Shown here: positions 49,362 to 57,394 of the stretch, one piece after another
Layout of the letters: the number at the start of each line of letters is the position of its first letter
How positions within the stretch are numbered: position 1 is the first letter of the stretch
Assembly (NCBI RefSeq): GCF_018127925.1
Contig: NZ_CP072348.1
Location: 1,091,001-1,155,000 of the forward strand
DNA length: 64,000 nucleotides
Direction of reading: 5' to 3'
From: Prevotella melaninogenica
Lineage (GTDB): Bacteria > Bacteroidota > Bacteroidia > Bacteroidales > Bacteroidaceae
Notes under the pieces: model-generated
Seen by the model: only the letters and a program-made list of their open reading frames with translations
Told to the model about the DNA's origin: nothing
Databases searched by the model: none
Position numbers and translations under genes: made by a program

Positions 49362-51047
49362 ATGAAGTATCAGAAGACTGTCCTTGCAGCTGCTTTGCTC
49401 GCAATGGCAACAACAACACAAGCTGGAGGATTGCTTACAAACACCAATCAGAACATCGCATTTAACCGTAACTTTGCACGTGTAGGTGCTATTGGTATTG
49501 ACGGTGTTTACTTTAACCCTGCTGGTGTAGCTTTTCTTGACCAAGGTTTTCATCTCTCTCTTAACTTCCAAAACGTATATCAGACACGTGAGCTTACTTC
49601 TACTTTCAGCGTGCCAGCATTAGCTAATACTCCTTACGAGTATCCTTTCAAGCTGAATGGTGGTAATGCTACTGATGGCAGTAAGTTCTATCAAGGTAAG
49701 GCTTCTGTGCCTATCCTCCCATCTTTCCAGGTGGCATATAATAAAGACAAATGGAGTTTCCAAGCTGGTTTTGGCTTGACTGGTGGCGGTGGTAAGGCTG
49801 CATTCAACGACGGTCTTCCTACATTTGAACGTCCAGTATCGCTCCTCCCTGCACTTATCAACCAGCAGTTGCCTACCTTTGCCGCACTTCTCGGACAGCA
49901 GGAAACACCTGCTACCAGCTATAGCCTTCAAAGCTATATGAGCGGTCAGCAGTATGACTTCGGACTCCAACTCGGTGTTGCTTATAAGATTAACGAGAAT
50001 CTCTCTGTATTTGGTGGTGCTCGTTTCAATTATATCTATAACAAATACCAAGGTAGTATCACCAACATTTCAGCAAATGTGGGTGGAAACAACCAGAATC
50101 TCTACGATTATTTCCAATCAAAGGTTAACGCTTTGAACGAAAAAGCAAGTGCATTGCAGGCACAGGCTGTCGCTGCACAGACTCAGGCAGCAGCATATCA
50201 GGCACAAGCAGATAAAGCTACTGACCCTACTGCAAAGGCTCAGTTGCAGGCAGCAGCAGACCAATATGCAGCTGGCGCACAGAAGGCAACAGCTGGTGCA
50301 AAGCTCGTTCGTGCAGGTGCAGACAAGTTAGATAGTAGCAAGGAAAAGGTAAAAGACCGCTATTTAGAGGTTTCTCAGCGCGGATGGGGTATCACTCCAA
50401 TCCTCGGTATTGACTACCGCACAGGCAAGTGGAACTTTGCTGCACGCTATGAGTTTACCACAAAGTTCAATATCGAGAACAATACAAAGCGTGATGACAC
50501 CAAAAAGTATGAGAATGGCGTGAACACACCAAACGACATTCCTGGTATTCTTGCACTCGGTGCACAGTATGAAGTACTGAAGAACCTCCGTGTTATGGCA
50601 GGATATAACCACTACTTTGATAAAGATGCACGTATGGACAATGATAAGCAACGCTTCCTTAAGCATAACACACAAGAGTTCCTTGCTGGTGTTGAGTGGG
50701 ATATCAACCCATCAGTGACAGTCAGTGCAGGTGGTCAGCGTACGCTCTACGGACTTGGCGATGGTAAATACCTGACCGATCTTAGCTTCGTAACGAGCAG
50801 TTACAGCTTCGGTTTCGGTGCAAAGATTAAGGTTGCAAAGAACACTCATCTCAACGTTGCTTACTTCTTTACCAACTATTCTAACTTCAAGAAGGAGTAC
50901 ACTGGTGCTATCGAAGCAGGTCAGGAGCAGGTGACACAGCCAGATGGTACTGTAACAATGCAGCCTAAGACTCTCGCAACTAAGAACACCGATATCTTCA
51001 CTCGTACCAATAAGGTACTCGGTGTAGGACTTGATATTGATTTCTAA
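49362..51047 (+). CDS. OmpP1/FadL-type outer membrane transporter with Ala/Gln-rich insert
   Basis: A 561-residue protein with a signal peptide ending TTTQA. The mature N-terminus (NTNQNIAFNRNFARVGAIGIDGVYFNPAG in part) fits the FadL family, whose N-terminal hatch and NPA motif carry hydrophobic molecules across the outer membrane; here the motif is FNPAG. About residues 258-330 form an Ala/Gln/Lys-rich helical insertion with repeats of AQA and AA, unlike the rest of the barrel. Substrate is unknown. The ATG at 49362 is chosen because an upstream TTG at 49317 lies in the -7 box. Confidence 0.87.
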   Translation: MKYQKTVLAAALLAMATTTQAGGLLTNTNQNIAFNRNFARVGAIGIDGVYFNPAGVAFLDQGFHLSLNFQNVYQTRELTSTFSVPALANTPYEYPFKLNGGNATDGSKFYQGKASVPILPSFQVAYNKDKWSFQAGFGLTGGGGKAAFNDGLPTFERPVSLLPALINQQLPTFAALLGQQETPATSYSLQSYMSGQQYDFGLQLGVAYKINENLSVFGGARFNYIYNKYQGSITNISANVGGNNQNLYDYFQSKVNALNEKASALQAQAVAAQTQAAAYQAQADKATDPTAKAQLQAAADQYAAGAQKATAGAKLVRAGADKLDSSKEKVKDRYLEVSQRGWGITPILGIDYRTGKWNFAARYEFTTKFNIENNTKRDDTKKYENGVNTPNDIPGILALGAQYEVLKNLRVMAGYNHYFDKDARMDNDKQRFLKHNTQEFLAGVEWDINPSVTVSAGGQRTLYGLGDGKYLTDLSFVTSSYSFGFGAKIKVAKNTHLNVAYFFTNYSNFKKEYTGAIEAGQEQVTQPDGTVTMQPKTLATKNTDIFTRTNKVLGVGLDIDF

Positions 51048-51088
51048 GCCACACATAAATCTACCGTTTTCCACAACTAATACCACTA

Positions 51089-51128
51089 AGAGGCAGTCAG
51101 AGTGATTCTGGCTGCCTCTAAACTTTTA
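51089..51128 (+). terminator. Terminator after the FadL-type gene
   Basis: AGAGGCAGTCAGA (51089-51101) pairs with TCTGGCTGCCTCT (51107-51119), then AAACTTTTAT. Confidence 0.85.
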
Positions 51129-51146
51129 TAATTTCATCACAATTAC

Positions 51147-51177
51147 TTGTCGTTTTCAACTAATATTCATATATTTG
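51147..51177 (+). promoter_or_regulatory. Promoter of the two-gene cassette
   Basis: TTG (51147-51149), 20-bp spacer, TATATTTG (51170-51177), 20 bp before the first ATG. Confidence 0.7.
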
Positions 51178-51197
51178 CAGCAGAAAGGAATAAGTTT

Positions 51198-51401
51198 ATG
51201 GGAACAACAATATCAACACTTGCCTCAAGGATTGCTTGTAAACAAGCATACCAAGAGAAAAAGAAATTAGAAAGCTTGCAAAGGATTGCAAGGTACTTAT
51301 CTGCCGAAGAGAGAGAGGTTCTCTTCAGTGGGAATGGTTTTGTACGTGTACCAAAAGAGGAAGCCGAGAGAATGAAGATTGATGCTTACCTCAATACTTA
51401 A
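51198..51401 (+). CDS. 67-residue protein, first gene of an unrecognised cassette
   Basis: A small, basic, largely helical protein (KQAYQEKKKLESLQRIARYL in part) ending in an EEAERMKIDAYL segment. I do not recognise it. The start is set by the promoter: an in-frame TTG at 51147 lies in the -33 element. It precedes a 177-codon gene by 12 bp, and the pair has its own promoter. Size, charge and order resemble an antitoxin followed by a toxin, but no known antitoxin fold can be named. Confidence 0.65.
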   Translation: MGTTISTLASRIACKQAYQEKKKLESLQRIARYLSAEEREVLFSGNGFVRVPKEEAERMKIDAYLNT

Positions 51402-51413
51402 ACATCAACAAAA

Positions 51414-51947
51414 ATGAGCCTGAGTTATTATCCTTACAGATTTGTGAAGAAAATAGATGAGCCTTGGGATGGACCTCAAGGCTTTTTACTTTATAAACTT
51501 TTGTATTCGTTTAAGTCTAATAAAAGTCATCAGACTTATTGGGTGTGGGTAGAGGTTTATTCACAACATTTTTATGCCGTCAAGTTCCATCTAAAAGCAC
51601 ATAGAGATAGTGACAAGAAATATAATATCCTGACGGGACTTAACGAGCCAAGAGAATGTATACAGACTTGTATGGCTATTATGAAAGAAGTTTCTGGGAA
51701 AGACGATAAAGCTTCTTTTGGTTTTATTGGTGCTAACTCTATTGGGGAGTCTGAACTTGAAACTAAAAGATTCCGAGTATACAGTAGGTATATGCAGACC
51801 TACTTTAACTCAGAAGAGTTTGAACATCATTATAACCTCATGAAGAGTGCGTATTTAATAATATGTAAACAGCAATTAAAAGATAATCCCAACCTCATCA
51901 ATGACATCGTTGAAGGCTTTAAAGAACTTTACCCCTACTTTGACTAA
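51414..51947 (+). CDS. 177-residue protein, second gene of the cassette
   Basis: I do not recognise a named family. The N-terminus (YYPYRFVKKIDEPW, then VWVEVYSQHFYAVKFHLKAH in part) looks like an antiparallel sheet; the middle has FGFIGANSIGESELETKRFRVYSRYMQTYF (in part TKRFRVYSR), and the C-terminus is helical. The TKRFRVYSR region loosely recalls Bacteroidota DUF6934-type proteins with a TRLYR motif, only a pattern resemblance. There is no signal peptide or membrane helix. It may be the effector of a two-gene cassette. A 22-bp array lies downstream. Confidence 0.65.
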   Translation: MSLSYYPYRFVKKIDEPWDGPQGFLLYKLLYSFKSNKSHQTYWVWVEVYSQHFYAVKFHLKAHRDSDKKYNILTGLNEPRECIQTCMAIMKEVSGKDDKASFGFIGANSIGESELETKRFRVYSRYMQTYFNSEEFEHHYNLMKSAYLIICKQQLKDNPNLINDIVEGFKELYPYFD

Positions 51948-52097
51948 CATCTATCTTAAACCGATTTATACATGAGATAAAAGATGCTTTTCACACCTTA
52001 TCGTATTTGAAAAATATGCTTTAAAAGTGGTCAAACAACATTTTAGAAAGGACTAACATAAGTTCCAATCCTACCCTAACAACAAACTCCATTCATT

Positions 52098-52185
52098 TAT
52101 TTTCATGAACAAAAGAAATTATTTTCATGAAAAGAAATATTTATTTTCATGATAAAAAATATTTTTCTTCATGAAAATAATTTGG
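52098..52185. repeat. 22-bp array with TTTTCATGA palindromes
   Basis: The C of TTTCATGA falls at 52104, 52126 and 52148, and the C of TTCATGA at 52170: exact 22-bp spacing over four units. The core TTTTCATGAAAA is a perfect palindrome in unit 2. It is very AT-rich and unrelated in sequence to the other arrays. It lies between the cassette and the 3' end of priA. Confidence 0.9.
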
Positions 52186-52221
52186 GGAATAAGACATTAG
52201 AAAAGAGAAAAGTAACTAATA

Positions 52222-54528
52222 CTAAAGTGGATCAACATCATAATACACTTGAAGAGCACCATATCTCTTATCCTTCAACATGGCTTCTAAGGCTCCACGA
52301 AGATACTGGCGAACACGAGAATAGTCAATACCATTCTCCAACTTTAGCATAATCTTTCTAATGTTTAAGGTCTTCACTCGAGCTACAGCAGGTTTGTCAG
52401 GACCTAACACACGGTCACTGAAGATTTCACGGAGCCTACTTCCTAATTCCAAACCTGCTGAATTTACCGTGTTTTCATCCCTATGCTTCAAATAGACATA
52501 GACAAGTCGATAGAATGGAGGATAATGAAATTCCAACCTCTCGGTAAGTAAGTCGGAATAAAATGACTGATAATCATTACGCACCACCTGCTGAATAACA
52601 GGCAACTCTGGACTCTTTGTCTGCAGAATTACCAAACCCTGCCTACCCTTTCTGCCTGCTCGTCCACTCACTTGACTCATCATCATAAACGCTTGCTCGT
52701 ATGCACGAAAGTCCGGATAATTCAACATTGAGTCTGCATTGAGGATTCCCACGACCGAAACCTTATCAAAGTCGAGACCCTTTGAAATCATCTGCGTACC
52801 AATCAGAAGATTGCTCTTCCCCGTAGAAAAGTCATTAATCAAACGTTCATAAGCATTACGTGTGCGGGTTGTATCAAGGTCCATACGCGCAATACGAGCC
52901 TCAGGGAAGATATAACGGATTTCATCTTCGACCTTCTCCGTTCCATACCCACGACCACGGATATCCTCACTTTTACAACAAGGGCAAACATCTGGCACCT
53001 TCATCGTATAACCACAATAGTGGCAAGAGAGGTAGTTCATGTTCTTATGATACGTCAACGAAACATCACAGTTTGGACACTTTGGAACCCATCCGCACTG
53101 TCTACACTCCACCATCGGTGCAAAGCCACGTCGATTCTGGAACAATATTGCTTGTTCGCCACGCCCTAAAGCCTCACGGACAGCAGAGAGAAGACGCGGA
53201 GAGAAGGGACCTGTCATCATCTTTCGACGATAAAGATCCTTTATATCAACAATCTCTATTTCGGGAAGTTGAATATCTTTATAACGACGTGTCAGCTCAA
53301 CAAGTCCATACTTGCCTTGTTTTGCATTGTAATAGCTTTCCATTGAGGGCGTAGCTGTTCCCAAAAGTGTCTTTGCATTAGGATACATCTGTGCCAACAC
53401 AATTGCTGCTGAGCGAGCATGATAACGAGGAGCAGGGTCTTGTTGCTTAAAACTCTGCTCATGTTCTTCATCTATAATAACAAGACCTAATCGATGAAAT
53501 GGGAGAAAAATAGCACTTCTTGCACCTAAAATTACATCGTATGGCGAATTAGACAACTGCTTATGCCATATCTCCACACGCTCCGCATCGCTATACTTAC
53601 TATGATAAATTCCCAATCGATCGCCAAAAACAGCCTTCAAACGCTCTGTAATCTGAACCGTTAGAGCAATCTCAGGCAAGAGATACAACACCTGCTTATG
53701 TTCATTGAGTGCTTTCTGAATGAGATGGATGTATATTTCCGTCTTTCCAGAAGAGGTCACTCCATGTAGTAGTGTCACACGATGAGACATCATTTGCAAG
53801 AGAATCTGATTGTAAGCCTCAGTCTGTGCTTCGTTCAGAGGTTTAATATTCTCTGGATGTGATGGTTTCCCACTGTTCAATCTACCGACCTCCTTCTCAT
53901 AGGTAACCAATATTTTCCTATCCTGTAAAGCACGAATAACACCAACTGAAGCATGAGTAACGTTCATCAACTCTTCCCTTGTTACCTCTCGCAGCACTGT
54001 TTCTGATGTGATTTCCGCCATTTCATCGACACCAGCCAATTGTAAATAAGCCATAAGAACTTCCACTTGTTTCGCTGCACGCTTCATAGAATCAATCATA
54101 AGTGAGAGCGTCCTTTCATGGCGTAAGTTGTCAGCTAATCGGATATAAAGTTCTGTTCGTGGTCGATAACCGTATTCCTCTTTCAGTCCCGATGGCAATG
54201 CAGCCTTATAGACATCCCCAATTAGCGACATATAGTAATCGGATATCCAATGCCAAAGTTTCAGTTGTTGTGGGAGAAGTACAGGAGTGTTATCCAATAC
54301 ATCTATGATATTCTTATAGGTAATCTTCTTTCCGCCTGCAGCATCATTCTCCGATGGATTCGGTATATTTACAGGATATTCCGCAACAATGCCCACATAG
54401 ATCTTACTCTTTCCCAAAGGCACAGACACACGTACACCAGCTGTCACCCGAGATGCCAATGCATCGGGTACACCATACGTAAAATAGCCTTCAAGAGGAA
54501 GGGGGAGAATAATATTAGCGTAAGTCAT
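52222..54528 (-). CDS. priA: Primosomal replication restart helicase PriA
   Basis: A 768-residue superfamily 2 helicase. The N-terminal DNA-binding domain starts YANIILPLPLEGYFTY; Walker A is GVTSSGKTE, Walker B DEEHEQSFKQ. The zinc-binding insert has paired CxxC motifs (CRQCG, CPNC, CHYCG, CPCC), and motif VI lies in QVSGRAGRKGRQG. PriA reloads the replisome at stalled forks. The ATG at 54528 is preferred; an upstream TTG at 54561 is not. A TAACTTTG box on the minus strand at 54594-54601 is the likely promoter. Confidence 0.95.
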   Translation of the reverse strand: MTYANIILPLPLEGYFTYGVPDALASRVTAGVRVSVPLGKSKIYVGIVAEYPVNIPNPSENDAAGGKKITYKNIIDVLDNTPVLLPQQLKLWHWISDYYMSLIGDVYKAALPSGLKEEYGYRPRTELYIRLADNLRHERTLSLMIDSMKRAAKQVEVLMAYLQLAGVDEMAEITSETVLREVTREELMNVTHASVGVIRALQDRKILVTYEKEVGRLNSGKPSHPENIKPLNEAQTEAYNQILLQMMSHRVTLLHGVTSSGKTEIYIHLIQKALNEHKQVLYLLPEIALTVQITERLKAVFGDRLGIYHSKYSDAERVEIWHKQLSNSPYDVILGARSAIFLPFHRLGLVIIDEEHEQSFKQQDPAPRYHARSAAIVLAQMYPNAKTLLGTATPSMESYYNAKQGKYGLVELTRRYKDIQLPEIEIVDIKDLYRRKMMTGPFSPRLLSAVREALGRGEQAILFQNRRGFAPMVECRQCGWVPKCPNCDVSLTYHKNMNYLSCHYCGYTMKVPDVCPCCKSEDIRGRGYGTEKVEDEIRYIFPEARIARMDLDTTRTRNAYERLINDFSTGKSNLLIGTQMISKGLDFDKVSVVGILNADSMLNYPDFRAYEQAFMMMSQVSGRAGRKGRQGLVILQTKSPELPVIQQVVRNDYQSFYSDLLTERLEFHYPPFYRLVYVYLKHRDENTVNSAGLELGSRLREIFSDRVLGPDKPAVARVKTLNIRKIMLKLENGIDYSRVRQYLRGALEAMLKDKRYGALQVYYDVDPL

Positions 54529-54593
54529 TACAAATTCTTTATTACCTATCAACCAACACAAACAATACTATAAGCCAGACATTGGTTTGAATA

Positions 54594-54601
54594 CAAAGTT
54601 A
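54594..54601 (-). promoter_or_regulatory. -7 box TAACTTTG of priA
   Basis: Exact TAnnTTTG match on the minus strand, 65 bp before the priA ATG. Confidence 0.55.
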
Positions 54602-54683
54602 CAAAGAAAGATACAAATACACAATGATAGAAGTCATCAATAACACTATTCTCTCACAGAAACGGTATCAATATAATGTTTTA

Positions 54684-54726
54684 TCACATAAAAGTCCCAT
54701 TACATTCTCGATGAAATGGGACTTTT
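54684..54726 (-). terminator. Hairpin downstream of the beta-barrel gene
   Basis: AAAAGTCCCAT (54690-54700) pairs perfectly with ATGGGACTTTT (54716-54726); usable in both directions. Confidence 0.85.
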
Positions 54727-54750
54727 TAATATATTACTAAACTTCTGTTC

Positions 54751-55380
54751 TTAGAAGAAATAGGCTATACCCACTTGCCATGAGTTATTACGACTACCCT
54801 TCTTATTAAAGACAGACGTCGCTGCATCAGTAGCAGTTTTCCAGGTTGCATGCCCAGTCTTACCACAAGCTATATTATAGTTAGCACTAACTTGCAAATT
54901 TTTAAATGCCGTTACACCGAAACCAAGGTTGACACTGAAGTTACTATTCTTCAATGCATAGGTACTCTTCATGTTCCACTGATACTCCTTTTCACCAATA
55001 TTAAATGCAATCTGAGGACCACCAAAGAAGAAAATGCTTGCCACACTACCTAATCCAACAGAATAGCGAGCATTCACAGGAATCGCTATCTGCTGTTGTT
55101 TTACGGTCTGCGTCATAGTAGCATAATCAAGTTTGGCTGCACGATAGTCATAGAGAACAGAAGCATCCATACCTAAACCTACTACTGGTAAGGTAAACTT
55201 CACAGTAGGACCAAAGAACCAACCTATCTGATTAGATTTATCAAACACTTCACTATCAAAGTAAAAATCACTCACATTCAGTCCTGCCTTTACACCAAAC
55301 TTTAATGGTTCATCAGCATGGACTGGAACAGAAATAAGAAATGATAGGACTAAGAAACCCAATGAAATATTTTTTTTCAT
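54751..55380 (-). CDS. Outer membrane beta-barrel (porin-like) protein
   Basis: A 209-residue protein with a signal peptide (MKKNISLGFLVLSFLISVPVHA; in part FLVLSFLISVPVHA) and a small beta-barrel: it begins KFGVKAGLNVSDF and ends with a strand closing VGIAYFF, ending in Phe. This is the common Bacteroidota 'outer membrane beta-barrel / PorT-like' class. No function can be assigned. The ATG at 55380 is chosen; the frame extends to 55425 but with a non-signal N-terminus. Confidence 0.8.
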   Translation of the reverse strand: MKKNISLGFLVLSFLISVPVHADEPLKFGVKAGLNVSDFYFDSEVFDKSNQIGWFFGPTVKFTLPVVGLGMDASVLYDYRAAKLDYATMTQTVKQQQIAIPVNARYSVGLGSVASIFFFGGPQIAFNIGEKEYQWNMKSTYALKNSNFSVNLGFGVTAFKNLQVSANYNIACGKTGHATWKTATDAATSVFNKKGSRNNSWQVGIAYFF

Positions 55381-55538
55381 GACCATAAGTGTTAATAATA
55401 AAGAACTAAATTCACTCCTCATCATGCAAAGCTGGTATGCTTACACATCTGAGAGAGACTCGAAATAGTACAACTTTCCGAGTACCTTTATATATTAACT
55501 GAATCTGTAAGGATATTATTGTCCGTTTAAAATTAATT

Positions 55539-55627
55539 AAGTTTGGTTCTATAAAATTCCTTTAATGAAGTTTTATCTATCCCTCATTAAAGGCTGATTC
55601 CATCGTAGTTTCTACAGAACCAACCTT
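55539..55627. repeat. Inverted repeat of about 89 bp
   Basis: AAGTTTGGTTCT (55539-55550) is inverted as AGAACCAACCTT (55616-55627, one mismatch), and CTTTAATGA (55560-55568) as TCATTAAAG (55584-55592). The result is a two-part hairpin. A further GGTTCTTCC segment at 55648 resembles 8189-8199. No gene is seen in 55381-56119. Confidence 0.65.
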
Positions 55628-55913
55628 AAGGAAATTTAGGTTCTTCCAAAAGATGGAGCGATAATGTAAGCCTATTACATAGTAAGTTACATAAGAAGCA
55701 GAAGAAACAGAACTTAAAATAATACACAGAGGTGTCTCTATTGAGCTACAAATCTAAAAACAAAACCTCCCTTTCCTCCTTCCCTCCGTGTGAGATTTAG
55801 CTTCAAAAGATAAAGAAATATATTGACAAAATAATCAAAAAAAAGGAAAAGAAATGACTTAAAAGCGAGTTGCTTTAGCACCTACGTAAGTCATTTGTTA
55901 TCAAATAGTTGCA

Positions 55914-56023
55914 GAGATAGATTTTTAAAGGTGCTTAACAAGGCTTCAAAAGGGCGTTAATAAGAACCCAAAAGGGCATCTCTTGCAAGCCAATTGGGCG
56001 TTAAATGCAAGCCATTTGATGGT
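55914..56023 (-). repeat. 22-bp array, family 1, copy D (inverted)
   Basis: On the minus strand units start at 56023, 56001, 55979, 55957 and 55935, in exact 22-bp register. This is the most diverged copy, yet the spacing has not changed; ACGCCCTTTTGAAG is intact and unit 2 has GCCCAATTGGC. Confidence 0.88.
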
Positions 56024-56119
56024 CTTTTAAAAATCAATATATGAAAATTTAGGACAAAAAAAAGATTTCAGTCATTTAAGTGATAAGCTTTGCTTGTTAC
56101 ATTTAGAACTTTAAGAAAA

Positions 56120-56168
56120 ATAAAACAGAGCAACTCCAAGTTTCTTGTTACAAACTTAGAGTTGCTCT
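56120..56168 (-). terminator. Terminator of the T9SS operon
   Basis: AGAGCAACTCCAAGTTT (56127-56143) pairs with AAACTTAGAGTTGCTCT (56152-56168, one mismatch); on the minus strand it is followed by a T-rich tract. Confidence 0.88.
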
Positions 56169-56232
56169 GTATGCCTTATTATAGAATAGCTTTAGACTAT
56201 TACACCAAAATTCTGAAGAGTAAAAAAGAATA

Positions 56233-57276
56233 TTAATGACGCTCGCGGCGAACTGTTACACGCGCTGGAGAGACTCCTGCACTTCCACTTGAAGATGAAC
56301 GACGAGAGCGACTAACACCACTTATCGATGGACTTGTGCGACGAGAACGTCCAATCTTTCGTGGGGCTTTCTCAGCTTCCTTAGCCGCAGAAAGGCTATC
56401 AAGACTATCTCGACGAGCAGGATCGCCATAGATTGTCTTCTCGAAAGCAACCAACTCACGCTCTATCTTCTTCTGTTCTGCAGCCATTGCAGAATCATTT
56501 GGACAGTATTGTGCGAGTGTCTTACCCAGCATATTAGTTGTCTTGTAAATCTTTCCCTTATAGAGATTCATCGTGAAATAATCGTCTACACTCATCGTTG
56601 CAGCATTATTCAGATTACTGGTCATGATGGTCTGCTTAGCAAAGAATGGGGCCAAGTCATCATAACGCACCCAGAAGAGCGGGTATTTCACTTCGCCATC
56701 TCCGAAATCATCTTCACGATACATAATCGGACAAAGAGCTACGACCTTACGATGAAAGGTTGCTGTTCCTTGATCATAATAGGCACTCTCCTTTAGATAG
56801 TAGCCTTTCACCTCACCTGAAGGGATATCACTATTGTCAAGGCGAATACCATGATCGGTGCGTTCGTAGAAGATATGATAGTTATCAAGGAACTGCAAAG
56901 GCTTAACTCGAGCAGAATCCGTAAATATCTCATTGCCGTCCATACGATAGTTATAGGCTGCAATACCCCCACGATTAGGACCATTCATCATCAACTTGAA
57001 GATGTAAGTAAAGAGATTCATCTGCGAACCTACAGGTTCAGTAGGATAATATAATCCAGCATTAGCATCCTCGGTAAGTTTGAGTTCACGATAGATATCA
57101 CGTCGCCAAACAACATCTTCCTCCATAGGAGCGGTTGTAGGGAAGGATATCTGCGCACGTGTAGTAATCGTATTAGCAGGCGACTGACGCTGTTGTTGAT
57201 TACGACGTGCAGCAGGCTGCGCACTTACAGAGAGTGCCAAGCAGGCTGTGCAGACTATGAGAAATATCTTTTTCAT
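56233..57276 (-). CDS. gldN: Type IX secretion protein GldN/PorN
   Basis: A 347-residue periplasmic protein with signal peptide (to about residue 19, SVSAQ). The GldN core is recognisable in VVWRRDIYRELKL, LYYPTEP, LFTYIFKLMMNG, GYYLKESAYYDQGTATF and MYREDDFGDGE. Beyond residue about 300 the protein ends in an Arg/Ser-rich, strongly basic tail of about 50 residues. PorN and PorK form the ring-shaped periplasmic and outer membrane part of the T9SS. It is the last gene of porP-gldK-gldL-gldM-gldN, separated from gldM by 118 bp, a larger gap than the others. Confidence 0.93.
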   Translation of the reverse strand: MKKIFLIVCTACLALSVSAQPAARRNQQQRQSPANTITTRAQISFPTTAPMEEDVVWRRDIYRELKLTEDANAGLYYPTEPVGSQMNLFTYIFKLMMNGPNRGGIAAYNYRMDGNEIFTDSARVKPLQFLDNYHIFYERTDHGIRLDNSDIPSGEVKGYYLKESAYYDQGTATFHRKVVALCPIMYREDDFGDGEVKYPLFWVRYDDLAPFFAKQTIMTSNLNNAATMSVDDYFTMNLYKGKIYKTTNMLGKTLAQYCPNDSAMAAEQKKIERELVAFEKTIYGDPARRDSLDSLSAAKEAEKAPRKIGRSRRTSPSISGVSRSRRSSSSGSAGVSPARVTVRRERH

Positions 57277-57354
57277 TATTATTTTGTTTGTTCTTTACTA
57301 AAAGAGATGCTGTGATATAGTGTTTTATGAGTAGATACAGTATCAAGACTATCT

Positions 57355-57385
57355 ATCAACTTGTCAACCCGTAAGCTCGTCTACG
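57355..57385. repeat. GTCAAC-type repeat after gldM
   Basis: ATCAAC at 57355 and GTCAAC at 57363 (8 bp apart), followed by a CTCGTCTACGCATTAACTATCA stretch resembling CTCGTCAACTATC after mdh at 17960. Both clusters lie just downstream of minus-strand stop codons. Confidence 0.6.
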
Positions 57386-57394
57386 CATTAACTA

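Noticed and set aside
52149-52352. Plus-strand 67-codon frame overlapping the priA 3' end
   Set aside because: It begins in the AT-rich 22-bp array and continues antisense to priA with no homology.
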